Positions 1-8,412 of a stretch of DNA of 40,530 bases are shown here, piece by piece. The stretch's first letter is position 1. Each line of letters opens with the position of its first letter. Position numbers and translations under genes: made by a program. The notes beneath the pieces are model-generated. The model was not told where the DNA came from. It saw only the letters and a list, made by a program, of their open reading frames with translations, and did not search any database. The stretch comes from Planococcus sp. A6 (lineage in GTDB: Bacteria; Bacillota; Bacilli; Bacillales_A; Planococcaceae), in contig NZ_JAPEHT010000014.1 in NCBI RefSeq assembly GCF_028823615.1, forward strand, positions 1-40,530, written 5' to 3'.

Positions 1-1166
1 ACGCCTGTGACCGTGATTGCAAGCAAGCCCCCGATCATCCCTGGAGCGAATCCGGGACGGTCGGCAATGCTCATCGCGATGAATCCGGCAAGGACAGGAA
101 CCATAAGGAAGAATGCCGTGCCGCCGCCGATGGTTGACAGCATCGCAGCAAATTCATTGTATTCCGGGCTATCCGGATTTGCCGCATTGATGCCAAAGAA
201 GAACGACAGCGCGATCAAGATCCCGCCGCCGACGACGAATGGCAACATGTTCGAAACACCATTCATCAAATGCTTGTAGAACCCTGATTTCGGCTCTGTG
301 CCGGCATCCGCGTCTTTGGTGCGGTCATGCTTATAGACAGGCGCATCTTGTGCTAGTGCGCGGTCCAAAAGCTGGTCCGCTTCGTATATCGCTTTACCAA
401 CTTGTGTCTGGATGACGTGTTTGCCATCGAATCTCGCCATTTCGACTTTCGTATCGGCTGCCACGATGATGGCATCCGCTTCGGCGATTTCTGCATCGGT
501 CAAGCGGTTTTTCACGCCGCTCGAGCCGTTCGTTTCCACTTTCAAGTTGATGCCGCGCTCTTTCGCACGCCCGTTAAGCTTCTCAGCCGCCATATAGGTG
601 TGCGCGATACCTGTCGGGCAAGCCGTAACAGCCAGGATCTTGCCGCCTGCAGCGGGTTCTGCTGTACCTGCAACCGGTGCGCTGTCATCTGCTTGTTCCG
701 GCCCATCCACTTCCGCTTCTTTCGCAGAGACGATATCGAGCACTTGCTGTTTCGACTCAGCTTCTAGGATATTGACGCGGAATTTCTCATCCATCAAAAA
801 TGTCGCAAGACGTGATAAAGCTTCCAGATGATCATCATTTGCCCCGGCTGTTGCAGCAATCATGAAAAACAGCTGTGCAGGCTGTCCGTCCAGCGATTCG
901 AAGTCAATGCCGTCAAACGAACGCCCGAACGCAATGGCAGGTGTTTTGACCGCTTCGGATTTTGCGTGGGGAATGGCAATGGTATCACCGATTCCCGTCG
1001 TGCTTTGTTCTTCGCGCGCCAGGATATCTTTCGTGAATTGCTTTTTGTCGTTCAATTTCCCGGCCCGGTCCAGTTGCCCAGCCAGTTCGTCCAATACTTC
1101 CCGTTTGGAGCCAGCTTTCAGATCCAGAATGATGGTGTTTTCCGTCAATAATTGTGTAATTCTCAT
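1..1166 (-). CDS. fruA: PTS fructose transporter, EIIABC component (partial, N-terminal part)
   Basis: This is the fructose-specific PTS permease, which phosphorylates fructose to fructose 1-phosphate during uptake. The gene runs off the left edge; about 388 of the usual roughly 630 residues are present. In order there is an EIIA domain (about 1-145) with the phospho-acceptor histidine at residue 67 in the motif IAIPHAKS, a linker, an EIIB domain (about 175-275) with the phosphocysteine at residue 183 in TACPTGIAH, and the first membrane helices of EIIC from about residue 300. The start ATG at 1166 overlaps the fruK stop codon by four bases (ATGA), so translation is probably coupled. It is the last visible gene of the fruR-fruK-fruA operon. 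Identity is firm from the domain order and the neighbours. Confidence 0.96.
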   Translation of the reverse strand, partial: MRITQLLTENTIILDLKAGSKREVLDELAGQLDRAGKLNDKKQFTKDILAREEQSTTGIGDTIAIPHAKSEAVKTPAIAFGRSFDGIDFESLDGQPAQLFFMIAATAGANDDHLEALSRLATFLMDEKFRVNILEAESKQQVLDIVSAKEAEVDGPEQADDSAPVAGTAEPAAGGKILAVTACPTGIAHTYMAAEKLNGRAKERGINLKVETNGSSGVKNRLTDAEIAEADAIIVAADTKVEMARFDGKHVIQTQVGKAIYEADQLLDRALAQDAPVYKHDRTKDADAGTEPKSGFYKHLMNGVSNMLPFVVGGGILIALSFFFGINAANPDSPEYNEFAAMLSTIGGGTAFFLMVPVLAGFIAMSIADRPGFAPGMIGGLLAITVTG

Positions 1167-2095
1167 TTTGTCACATCCTTTTCTTCGAATGGGATTACGG
1201 TTACTTCTGGGAGCAATTGTTCCACATCTGCCTGTTCGCATAAATCGGTCCGAAAAGCAGTGGCGCTACCGCTAGCGACACCGTATTGGAACGCTCTCTC
1301 AGGGTCTTGATGCTGAATATAGGAAGCGATGAATCCAGATACCAAGGAATCTCCCGAGCCGACGGTGTTGACGACTTTGCCTTTTGGCACTTGGGCTGTG
1401 TAGCGGTGTTCACGGGAAGCATAGATGGCTCCCGCCCCGCCCATGGAGACGACGACATGTTGGACGCCTCTTTCCACCAGCCGGCTGGCATAATGGAAAG
1501 CTTGTGCTTGAGTAGTGATTTCGACTCCGAACATCTCTCCCAGTTCATGCTCATTAGGTTTAATGAGGAAAGGCTTCGTGTCCAGCAATTCCTTCAGCGC
1601 AGGGCCGGACGTATCGAGCACGAAATGAATGCCCCGCTCCTGGCAGCTGTCTGCCAGGTCCTTGAAGAATTGGGTCGGCACCGATGATGGCAAGCTGCCC
1701 GCCAAGACGAACCAATCGCCTTGTGCCATAACGGCAATTTTTTCTTTCAGTTGTTCCAGCTGCGCTTCCTTTAGCACCGGGCCGGGCCCATTCAATTCGG
1801 TTTCTTGGTCGGTCTTGATTTTGACATTGATCCGGGTAATTGCGCCGGTGTCGATAAAATCGGTCTCGATGCCTTCTGCGTCCAGGAACTCTTCGATAAA
1901 GCGCCCTGTAAAACCACCAGCGTATCCGAGCGCCCGGCTTTTTAGGCCCAAGCGACTGAGTACGCGCGAGACATTGATGCCTTTGCCGCCCGGGTAATAA
2001 TACACTTCATCCGAACGGTTCAAGGCGCCGCTTTCAAAATGCGTTAAATACGCTGTGTAATCAATGGATGGAGCGAATGTGCATGTGTAGATCAT
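1163..2095 (-). CDS. fruK: 1-phosphofructokinase
   Basis: A PfkB-family sugar kinase of 310 residues that phosphorylates fructose 1-phosphate to fructose 1,6-bisphosphate in the cytoplasm. The N-terminal PfkB signature GGKGINVSR lies at residues 36-44, and the C-terminal signature NTVGSGDSLVSGF carries the likely catalytic base Asp249. Length is typical for FruK. The start ATG overlaps the fruR stop by four bases, and its own stop overlaps the fruA start. The fruR-fruK-fruA order is the classical fructose operon, which separates this gene from tagatose-6-phosphate or ribokinase relatives. Confidence 0.96.
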   Translation of the reverse strand: MIYTCTFAPSIDYTAYLTHFESGALNRSDEVYYYPGGKGINVSRVLSRLGLKSRALGYAGGFTGRFIEEFLDAEGIETDFIDTGAITRINVKIKTDQETELNGPGPVLKEAQLEQLKEKIAVMAQGDWFVLAGSLPSSVPTQFFKDLADSCQERGIHFVLDTSGPALKELLDTKPFLIKPNEHELGEMFGVEITTQAQAFHYASRLVERGVQHVVVSMGGAGAIYASREHRYTAQVPKGKVVNTVGSGDSLVSGFIASYIQHQDPERAFQYGVASGSATAFRTDLCEQADVEQLLPEVTVIPFEEKDVTK

Positions 2096-2844
2096 TGTGT
2101 CACCACCTTAATAGTCGTTTGTCGTTCGATTTCTTCTAATGCATCATCCGGCAAGCCGTCGATGATGAGTGCAGACCGGCTTAAGTCGAAGATATGCGCA
2201 AAACTGACTTTGCCGTATTTAGATTGGTCCGCAAGCACGTAACAGCTTCTGGATAATTCCCCGGCCCTTCGTTTGACGGCCGCTTCTTCGGGGTCCGGTG
2301 TCGTGAAGCCGTGGTCCGGGTGGATCCCGTTAACGCCGAGAAAGCTTTTATCGAAACGGTAATTCTCCAGCGATTGGGTGGCCTGCGGACCAACTAAAGC
2401 ACCTGTGCGCGACTTGATGAATCCCCCCGTCAAATAGGAAGTGATCCCGTGCTCGATCAAGGCTTCCAGATGGCTCAAGCCATTAGTGACAACGGTTACA
2501 TCTTTATCTGTTAAAAAGGGGATCATTTGCGCGGTCGTCGTGCCCGCATCCAGGAATAGCGAATCGCCTGTTTTGACGAGCGAGGCCGCATAGCGCGCAA
2601 CCAGCTGTTTTTCCTTGAGGTTCTTTGCCGCTTTATCCGACAGACTCGGTTCCGGCACATTCGGGGCGATCCGGCTGGCGCCGCCAAAAACGCGTTCCAG
2701 CTTCTGCAATTCCTCAAGTTCCGTCAAATCCCGGCGAATGGTGGATTCGGAAGCCGCGGTCAACTCGACCAACTCCTGGATTTTGATGCTCTGCTTTTCT
2801 TTTAAAAGGTTTAAAATCAGTTGATGCCGCTCCGTCGTCAGCAT
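2092..2844 (-). CDS. fruR: DeoR-family transcriptional regulator of the fructose operon
   Basis: A 250-residue DeoR-type repressor. Residues about 5-57 form the winged helix-turn-helix, with the family pattern SESTIRRDLTELEEL as recognition region, followed by a DeoRC sugar-phosphate sensor domain. The open frame extends 24 codons further upstream, but the ATG at 2844 is preferred: it follows the purine-rich site GAAGGTGAAGG, and the protein then begins MLTTERHQLIL as in other DeoR proteins. It heads the operon with fruK and fruA and so very likely senses fructose 1-phosphate and controls its own operon. Operator candidates lie in the divergent region upstream. Confidence 0.93.
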   Translation of the reverse strand: MLTTERHQLILNLLKEKQSIKIQELVELTAASESTIRRDLTELEELQKLERVFGGASRIAPNVPEPSLSDKAAKNLKEKQLVARYAASLVKTGDSLFLDAGTTTAQMIPFLTDKDVTVVTNGLSHLEALIEHGITSYLTGGFIKSRTGALVGPQATQSLENYRFDKSFLGVNGIHPDHGFTTPDPEEAAVKRRAGELSRSCYVLADQSKYGKVSFAHIFDLSRSALIIDGLPDDALEEIERQTTIKVVTQ

Positions 2845-2884
2845 TCCTTCACCTTCTTTTCTTTTCTGATTAAATAGATAATAC

Positions 2885-2913
2885 TTGAAATCGTTTTCAA
2901 AATCAATCATAAT
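2885..2913 (+). promoter_or_regulatory. ptsH promoter candidate (TTGAAA-N17-CATAAT)
   Basis: TTGAAA at 2885-2890 and CATAAT at 2908-2913 are separated by 17 bases, giving a sigma-A type promoter that reads toward ptsH. It would leave a leader of roughly 70 bases before the ptsH start at 2991. It overlaps the cre box at 2886-2899. Confidence 0.55.
2886..2899. promoter_or_regulatory. Catabolite responsive element (cre) between fruR and ptsH
   Basis: TGAAATCGTTTTCA fits the CcpA binding consensus TGWAANCGNTNWCA at every position. It lies 42 bases upstream of the fruR start and overlaps the predicted ptsH promoter on the other strand. CcpA could therefore control both divergent units. CcpA works with Ser46-phosphorylated HPr, which is encoded next door. 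Confidence 0.7.
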
Positions 2914-2930
2914 CATTCATAAGCAGTCAA

Positions 2931-2952
2931 ATTCATTCAAAAAAGAATGAAT
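2931..2952. promoter_or_regulatory. Inverted repeat in the fruR/ptsH intergenic region
   Basis: ATTCATTC (2931-2938) and GAATGAAT (2945-2952) are perfect 8-base arms around six A residues. The related motif ATCATTCAT occurs again at 2912-2920. Repeated copies of this kind are typical of DeoR-family operators, so FruR binding is an inference. The repeat lies in the predicted ptsH leader and upstream of the fruR start. Confidence 0.5.
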
Positions 2953-2990
2953 CCCGCTCAAATACACGCATATTATAGGAGGAACTCAAC

Positions 2991-3260
2991 ATGGTAGAAA
3001 AACAATATACAATTACAGACGAAGCGGGCATCCACGCTCGTCCGGCATCCGCACTGGTCGGTTCGATCTCGAAATTCCAATCGGACATCACGCTCGGCTT
3101 CAACGGCAAGCAAGTCAACTTAAAATCGATTCTCGGCGTCATGTCGCTTGGCATTGCTTCCGGGTCAACCGTGACGATCGCTGCGGACGGAACGGACGAA
3201 GAAGAAGCGATGGCTAAAATCGACGAAGTGCTGAAAGCGGAAGGGATTTCCAACCAATGA
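2991..3260 (+). CDS. ptsH: Phosphocarrier protein HPr
   Basis: The 89-residue PTS phosphocarrier. His15, phosphorylated by enzyme I, lies in the motif EAGIHARPA, and the regulatory Ser46, target of HPr kinase, lies in [11 protein letters not shown]. Both are the canonical residues of Gram-positive HPr, so the protein should act in sugar transport and as CcpA co-regulator. A strong AGGAGG site sits just upstream at about 2977. The stop overlaps the ptsI start by four bases (ATGA), the classical ptsHI arrangement. Confidence 0.98.
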   Translation: MVEKQYTITDEAGIHARPASALVGSISKFQSDITLGFNGKQVNLKSILGVMSLGIASGSTVTIAADGTDEEEAMAKIDEVLKAEGISNQ

Positions 3261-4969
3261 CAAGCCCGCTCTCCGGTATCGCAGCCTCCACCGGGATCGC
3301 CATCGCCAAAGCATTCCGCCTGGAAAATCCGGAATTGACTGTCGAACAACAACAAGTGGGCAATCCTGCAGAAGAAATTGCCCGCTTTGATACTGCCGTG
3401 GCACAAGCTGCCGCTGAACTTGAAGTTATCCAGCAAAAGACCGCACAGCAGATCAGCGACAAGGAAGCCGCGATTTTCGGCGCCCATCTGCTCGTCTTGA
3501 GCGACCCGGAACTGATTGGGCCGATCAAAGAGCGCATTTCAGCGGATAGCGTCAATGCGGAATTTGCGTTGCAGGAAACAAGCGATATGTTCATCACGAT
3601 GTTTGAAGCGATGGACAATGAGTATATGAAAGAACGCGCAGCGGATATTAAAGACGTCCGCAAACGCTTGCTGTCCCATCTGCTTGGCGTGAAGATCCAA
3701 GACCCGAGCATGATCGATGAGGAAGTCATCGTCATCGCAGAAGATTTGACACCTTCCGATACCGTCCAATTGAATGCCCAGTTCGTCAAAGGCTTCATCA
3801 CCGACATCGGCGGGCGCACTTCGCATTCGGCCATCCTTGCACGCACTTTGGAAATCCCGGCAGTGGTCGGCGCCCAAAACGCCATGGCCACGATCCGCAA
3901 CGGCCAGATGGTGATTATCGATGGCTTGGAAGGTGAAATCATCATCGACCCCGATTCAGCGACTATCCAGCAGTTCGAGCAGGAAAAGTCAGCCTATGAC
4001 GCCCAAAAAGCCGAATGGGCCAAGCTCAAAGATGAGCCGACGCTAAGTGCCGACGGACAGCATGTGGAACTTGCCGCCAATATCGGCACCCCGAAAGACC
4101 TTGCCGGCGTGCTCGAACATGGCGCAGAAGGCATCGGCCTTTACCGCACCGAGTTTCTTTATATGGGCAGAGACGCCTTTCCGACAGAAGACGAACAGTT
4201 TGACGCCTATTCTAAAGTGTTAAAAGGCATGAACGGCAAGCCGACCGTTGTCCGGACACTCGACATCGGCGGCGATAAAGAACTCACGTATCTGGACTTG
4301 CCGAAAGAACTGAACCCCTTCCTCGGCCTGCGCGCGATCCGCTTGTGCTTAGAGATGCCAGAACTCTTCAGAACGCAACTGCGCGCCCTATTGCGCGCAA
4401 GCGTGCATGGCAATTTGAAGATCATGTTCCCGATGATCGCAACGATAGAAGAATTCCGCCAAGGAAAAGCAATACTTGCAGAAGAAAAGGCCAAATTACT
4501 GGATGCCGGCATCCCAGTCAGCGACTCGATCGAAGTCGGCATCATGGTGGAGATTCCTTCTACCGCCGTCATGGCGGATGTCTTCGCCAAAGAAGTGGAT
4601 TTCTTCTCCATCGGCACGAACGACTTGATCCAGTATACGATGGCCGCAGACCGCATGAACGAACGCGTGTCGTATCTGTACCAGCCGTTCAACCCCGCGA
4701 TTTTGCGCTTAGTCAAAATGGTTATCGATGCCGCGCATAAAGAAGGAAAATGGGCAGGCATGTGCGGCGAGATGGCCGGCGATGACATCGCCATCCCGAT
4801 TCTTCTCGGGCTCGGCTTGGATGAATTCTCCATGAGCGCTTCTTCTGTCTTGAAGGCGCGTGCGCAGATCAGCCGCTTGTCAAAACAAGAAATGGCTTCG
4901 CATACCGGCCACATCCTTGCACTCTCGTCCTCTCAAGAAGTCGAAGCGTATGTTAAAGGAATCAGCTAA
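3257..4969 (+). CDS. ptsI: Phosphoenolpyruvate-protein phosphotransferase (PTS enzyme I)
   Basis: Enzyme I of the PTS, 570 residues, which takes the phosphoryl group from phosphoenolpyruvate and passes it to HPr. The swivelling phosphohistidine domain carries [12 protein letters not shown] with the active His190. The C-terminal TIM-barrel half contains [12 protein letters not shown], the metal-binding segment [16 protein letters not shown] and the MCGEMAGD motif. Length is normal for the family. It is coupled to ptsH by an ATGA overlap and ends at a strong terminator. No ptsG lies beside it, so this unit supplies general PTS components, which the adjacent fructose operon would use. Confidence 0.98.
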   Translation: MTSPLSGIAASTGIAIAKAFRLENPELTVEQQQVGNPAEEIARFDTAVAQAAAELEVIQQKTAQQISDKEAAIFGAHLLVLSDPELIGPIKERISADSVNAEFALQETSDMFITMFEAMDNEYMKERAADIKDVRKRLLSHLLGVKIQDPSMIDEEVIVIAEDLTPSDTVQLNAQFVKGFITDIGGRTSHSAILARTLEIPAVVGAQNAMATIRNGQMVIIDGLEGEIIIDPDSATIQQFEQEKSAYDAQKAEWAKLKDEPTLSADGQHVELAANIGTPKDLAGVLEHGAEGIGLYRTEFLYMGRDAFPTEDEQFDAYSKVLKGMNGKPTVVRTLDIGGDKELTYLDLPKELNPFLGLRAIRLCLEMPELFRTQLRALLRASVHGNLKIMFPMIATIEEFRQGKAILAEEKAKLLDAGIPVSDSIEVGIMVEIPSTAVMADVFAKEVDFFSIGTNDLIQYTMAADRMNERVSYLYQPFNPAILRLVKMVIDAAHKEGKWAGMCGEMAGDDIAIPILLGLGLDEFSMSASSVLKARAQISRLSKQEMASHTGHILALSSSQEVEAYVKGIS

Positions 4970-4970
4970 A

Positions 4971-5008
4971 AAAACCCCTGAATGCCAAAAAGGCGTTCAG
5001 GGGTTTTT
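4971..5008. terminator. Intrinsic terminator shared by ptsI and the SDR gene
   Basis: A stem of about 16 pairs (AACCCCTGAATGCC against GGCGTTCAGGGGTT, one G-U pair) with an AAAAA loop. It has T runs on the plus strand and A runs that serve the minus strand. It sits between convergent genes. Confidence 0.92.
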
Positions 5009-5015
5009 CGTGTGA

Positions 5016-5738
5016 TCAAAATGGGTTGGTCGCCCATTGTTTCGATAAAGGGATAAAGATGCGCGGGTTCAATTTCAATTGCGAAACGATGTATTCCGCG
5101 ATGTCTTCCGGCTGCATGAACTTCTCTTTTTCCTGTTCCGTTTCATTGCCGGAATCAGTCATGCCCGTCACGACACGGCTCGGTGCCAAAGCGAAGACAC
5201 GGATATTGTCAGGGCGCACTTCCTGCATCAAAGCCTCGCTCATGCCGAGCACCGCGAATTTCGATGCGCTATAGGCGCTCGAGCCTTTCGTGCCTTTGAG
5301 TCCTGATGAAGAGGAGATGTTGACGATATCGCCTCCCTGTTTTTCCACCATCTGCGGAAGCACCGCTTTGGTCATGTGGACCATGCCCATCAAATTGATA
5401 TTGAGCATATTTTGCCAATCCTCGGTCTCGAGTTCCATGAACTTGCCGTATTTCCCGATTCCTGCGTTGTTGATGAGGATATCGATCGTGCCGAGTTCGT
5501 CGGTCAATTTCTGGACGGCCGCTTCGACTTGCTTGGGATCCGACACATCCGCAACCGCAAATGCTGCGCGGCCACGCAATGAACGGATCTCTTTCGCCAA
5601 TTGTTCGATTTCTTTTTCGGTTCTGGCGATCAGCCCGACGGCCACGCCTTCATTGGCCAGTGCCAGGGCGGTTGCCCGGCCGATGCCGCGCCCTGCTCCT
5701 GTAATGATTGCTGTCTTTTCCGTTAACACTTGTGCCAC
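5016..5738 (-). CDS. yoxD: SDR-family oxidoreductase (YoxD-like, 3-ketoacyl reductase type)
   Basis: A classical short-chain dehydrogenase of 240 residues. The NAD(P)-binding motif TGAGRGIG lies at 13-20, NNAG at 90-93, the catalytic Ser at about 143-145, and YSASK with Tyr156 and Lys160. The C-terminal end, with MQPEDIAEYIVSQLKLNPRIFIP, strongly resembles B. subtilis YoxD, whose substrate is not known. The best start is a GTG at 5738, with the purine stretch GAAGGGCGG eight bases upstream. It appears monocistronic and converges on ptsI. The physiological substrate cannot be read from the sequence. Confidence 0.88.
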   Translation of the reverse strand: MAQVLTEKTAIITGAGRGIGRATALALANEGVAVGLIARTEKEIEQLAKEIRSLRGRAAFAVADVSDPKQVEAAVQKLTDELGTIDILINNAGIGKYGKFMELETEDWQNMLNINLMGMVHMTKAVLPQMVEKQGGDIVNISSSSGLKGTKGSSAYSASKFAVLGMSEALMQEVRPDNIRVFALAPSRVVTGMTDSGNETEQEKEKFMQPEDIAEYIVSQLKLNPRIFIPLSKQWATNPF

Positions 5739-5851
5739 TTTATTTTCCGCCCTTCAGGTAAATGAATTTTCTCTGCCCTAGTCTTTGCCCCTAAACGGGC
5801 GGCGGTAAACCGGCTGTTTGCCTGAGGGCGACATTTTTTTCTCCAGCCGCC

Positions 5852-6787
5852 TCAGCCTTGTCTATGGAAATAATCCAATAGGCCTTGTGCGCTGACCTGT
5901 AAGTCCATTTCGATATAAGGCATCACGCGGTGCGGCTGTTTGGCGCCTTTTTCCGCCAGCTGCGCCATGACCGGTGTCAGCAGACTTTTTGCCAATTGAT
6001 CTGCGGATTCTTTGTTCTGATAGGCCGCCGCACCTTCTTCAACAAACAGCTCTAGCCATTCCAGCACCTGCTCTAGCGCTGTATCAGGGTTATGCGCAGC
6101 GCCGAAATGCCCGAAATAAAGCACATCGAGTTGCTGCCGTTGCATCCGTTCGATGGATGCCTTCATCGCCTCAGGGTCGAATTGGTTCGGTGAGGTGGAC
6201 GGCAAGTAAAAGTCGATGCCGTCTTCAATTAACTGTGCATAGCGGATGCCGGCTGTATCCCCTGCGAAAAATCCATTCGATACAGGGTCTAAGATGCCGA
6301 AATGATGCTTGGCATGGCCCGGCGTATCCCAGAACTCAAGCGTACAGTCCGGGCCGATCTGCAGCCGGTCGCCTTCCGTTTTGATATCGATGCGGTGTTC
6401 GGGCACCGGGACAATCGGATTGAACAAGTCATCGAATTGGCCGCCGTATACCGCTCTCGCCCCGGCGATGAGACGGCTCGGGTCTGCCAGGTGCCTGGCG
6501 CCTTTCGGGTGGACGATGAGTGTCGCGTTCGGGCAGTCCTGCAAGAGTAAGCCCGCTCCCCCGGCGTGGTCTAGGTGGATGTGGGTCACGATGATGTAAC
6601 GGACCTCATCTAGTGAGATGCCGAGTTCGTTCAATCCTTGTTTCACATGCTCCACCGACGGGCTCGGTCCTGTTTCAATAATGGTCAGCTGCTGTTCCAT
6701 GATGACGTAGCTGCCTGTTCGTTGTTCCAGGCCGAGATCGAAACCGTCGATCAATTGAATGCGGTCGTTCAACTTGCTGATTGCCAT
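5852..6787 (-). CDS. MBL-fold metallo-hydrolase
   Basis: A 311-residue metallo-beta-lactamase-fold protein. The di-metal signature THIHLDHAGG places His69, His71, Asp73 and His74 of the HxHxDH motif. Further ligands are probably the His in DTPGHAKHHFG, the Asp in FFAGDTAG and the His in YFGHFGAAH. The order and length resemble glyoxalase II-like and quorum-lactonase-like hydrolases of Bacillota, but the substrate is not evident. The start ATG at 6787 follows AAAGGGGTG. It stands alone between a terminator upstream and the SDR gene downstream. Confidence 0.88.
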   Translation of the reverse strand: MAISKLNDRIQLIDGFDLGLEQRTGSYVIMEQQLTIIETGPSPSVEHVKQGLNELGISLDEVRYIIVTHIHLDHAGGAGLLLQDCPNATLIVHPKGARHLADPSRLIAGARAVYGGQFDDLFNPIVPVPEHRIDIKTEGDRLQIGPDCTLEFWDTPGHAKHHFGILDPVSNGFFAGDTAGIRYAQLIEDGIDFYLPSTSPNQFDPEAMKASIERMQRQQLDVLYFGHFGAAHNPDTALEQVLEWLELFVEEGAAAYQNKESADQLAKSLLTPVMAQLAEKGAKQPHRVMPYIEMDLQVSAQGLLDYFHRQG

Positions 6788-6855
6788 GCTGGCACCCCTT
6801 TCTGTTTGTTTTCAGTCTACCAAAGCCCAGGCTTGCCTCACAACTCAGCACATAA

Positions 6856-6882
6856 AAACGCCGCCAGAATTCGGCGGCGTTT
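6856..6882. terminator. Intrinsic terminator after the M14 carboxypeptidase
   Basis: CGCCGCC (6859-6865) pairs with GGCGGCG (6873-6879) around AGAATTC, extended by AAA/TTT. It lies four bases beyond the minus-strand stop codon. Confidence 0.85.
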
Positions 6883-6886
6883 CTCA

Positions 6887-8092
6887 TCAATTGCTGGATG
6901 GGCTATAGGAAGTCAATGGAATGTCTTCATAGTCTTCCGGGTCCAATGAGTAGACGCTGTCATCGGCAACGCCTTCCACAATGGCCGTCAAGCCGCGCTC
7001 CACCGATTTGACCAATTGGCCTTTTTCTTTTTGCCCAAGCGACTGGGTTTGGCCGCGTACTTCAAACAACACGGTGCCGCTGCCATTCAGCGCATAGCTG
7101 CCAAGCGCTGTGCCCGGCAAATCGAGCCCTTGTGAATAAAGCGAGATATTGGTGAATTTCGAATTGCCGTAGGACTGCAGTTCCTTATACGCCGCCACAT
7201 TCAGCTGGCGTGAAAAATCATAATCGTATTGGTCTGCATATTCGCTGTATTTCGCCCCTTCAGCAGTCGATGGGTCCGGGACGAATTGTGCGGACAGCGA
7301 TAACGTCACCGGATCCGGCGTGCCATCGACATAATACATCCCTTGGTGATGCAGGTCGATAAAGACGTCGACGGTGCCGTATTCCGCTTGCAGCGATTTA
7401 TAGACCTCGCGTGACACTTGGGCTTCTTTCGTAATAAACCAGCCCGGTTCGTTCGATGCGCCAGGGAAATCTTCGGCTTGAGGCACATAGTCCAAGTCCG
7501 GGTTAAAGTCGCGGTTGACATCAAAGCCCGGGTTGGCGCCGTAATCATAGCTTTGGCTGACGCCGCGGTCCAAATAATTCCATGATGGCGTTGCAGCGGC
7601 GAGTTCCGGATAATCCGCCACGACATCGCTCCATGTCATGCTATTGCGGCGCTTATCGCCTTCTGAGGCATCCGGATTCATCATCGGCATGAAGACGATC
7701 GTCACTTCGTCGCGCAAGACTTTCGCCGCTTTCGAGTTGCCGGATAGGGATTTCAACATATTCAAAATGGCCACAGTGCCTGTTTTTTCGTTTCCGTGAA
7801 TCTCACTTTGGATCAGCAGCACTTTATCACCCGTGCCGACAGTCGCCGTATAAATATCGCGGCCTTCGAAGGATTGGCCGGCGACATCCACGGAAACCGA
7901 GCCTTTGCTATTTGCTTCGATGCGCTGAAGTTCTTTTTTCAGCTCCCCATAATCGATAAATCCGGAAATGGCATTGTCATGATGGTGTTCAGTCGGCTGT
8001 GCCGGCTCTGTTGCTTGCACCGGCATCGCAAGCATCGCACAAAGCCCCGCCATCGTCATTGTCTTGAATATATGTTTTTTCACTATACCCAC
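6887..8092 (-). CDS. Secreted M14-family zinc carboxypeptidase
   Basis: A 401-residue exported metallocarboxypeptidase. Residues 1-27 form a signal peptide (basic MGIVKKHIFK, hydrophobic core, likely cleavage after PVQA). The zinc ligands are the HxxE pair His99 and Glu102 in SEIHGNEKTG and a histidine in FIDLHHQG (248/249). Glu344 in VLFEVRGQ fits the catalytic glutamate. A histidine-rich stretch, EHHHDN, follows the signal peptide. It should trim C-terminal residues from peptides, or possibly from cell-wall peptides, outside the cell. It is monocistronic with its own terminator. Confidence 0.92.
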   Translation of the reverse strand: MGIVKKHIFKTMTMAGLCAMLAMPVQATEPAQPTEHHHDNAISGFIDYGELKKELQRIEANSKGSVSVDVAGQSFEGRDIYTATVGTGDKVLLIQSEIHGNEKTGTVAILNMLKSLSGNSKAAKVLRDEVTIVFMPMMNPDASEGDKRRNSMTWSDVVADYPELAAATPSWNYLDRGVSQSYDYGANPGFDVNRDFNPDLDYVPQAEDFPGASNEPGWFITKEAQVSREVYKSLQAEYGTVDVFIDLHHQGMYYVDGTPDPVTLSLSAQFVPDPSTAEGAKYSEYADQYDYDFSRQLNVAAYKELQSYGNSKFTNISLYSQGLDLPGTALGSYALNGSGTVLFEVRGQTQSLGQKEKGQLVKSVERGLTAIVEGVADDSVYSLDPEDYEDIPLTSYSPSSN

Positions 8093-8412
8093 TCCTTTTC
8101 ATTGAATAGGCTGAGTATAGCAAAGCTTGTCAATCTCGCCTATAGTTGTCAGAAATTTCAGTTCTTTGGATATATAATCCATAGCGCTAACCGCCCTTCG
8201 CCCGTTACCATTGCCGGAGCGCAAATTTCGAGCTCACTGATTTTCATTGTTTCGTGGGACGAAATACCTGCAGCATCCAGTTAGCGACTGAAGATATTCA
8301 TCAGTAAAATACTGATTTCTCCGTTAGTTTCTATAAATGGCGCTTTAGGGTTTGCCTATTGCCCTGAATCGGCTACAGTTATACCATCAAGGAAGAAACT
8401 GGAGGTTTTCAT
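8093..8412. other. Divergent intergenic region between the M14 gene and nnrD
   Basis: About 320 bases with no supported gene. On the plus strand, TTGCCC (8359-8364) and TATACC (8380-8385) could serve nnrD, but the spacing is only 15 bases. On the minus strand, TTGACA and TATACT near 8110-8140 are present but wrongly spaced. A TATAAT at 8173-8178 has no matching -35. I see no riboswitch or repeat. Confidence 0.5.

Noticed and set aside
402-1275. Plus-strand frames across the fruA region
   Set aside because: They lie opposite an intact fruA and fruK reading frame with catalytic residues and show no protein family features.
2971-2976. TATTAT just before ptsH as a -10 box
   Set aside because: It is immediately followed by the ribosome binding site, so transcription would start at or after that site; the promoter at 2885-2913 fits better.
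3214-4914. Long minus-strand frames opposite ptsI (3214-3945 and 4207-4914)
   Set aside because: Ser/Arg-rich shadows of a clear enzyme I gene, without binding sites or recognisable domains.
5739-5851. A GC-rich imperfect hairpin between the SDR and MBL genes as a terminator
   Set aside because: The arms pair only with bulges and no T run follows on the transcribed strand.
7796-8284. A 162-codon plus-strand frame crossing the 5' end of the M14 gene
   Set aside because: It overlaps the signal-peptide region of a well-supported gene, has no binding site, and its protein has no recognisable features.
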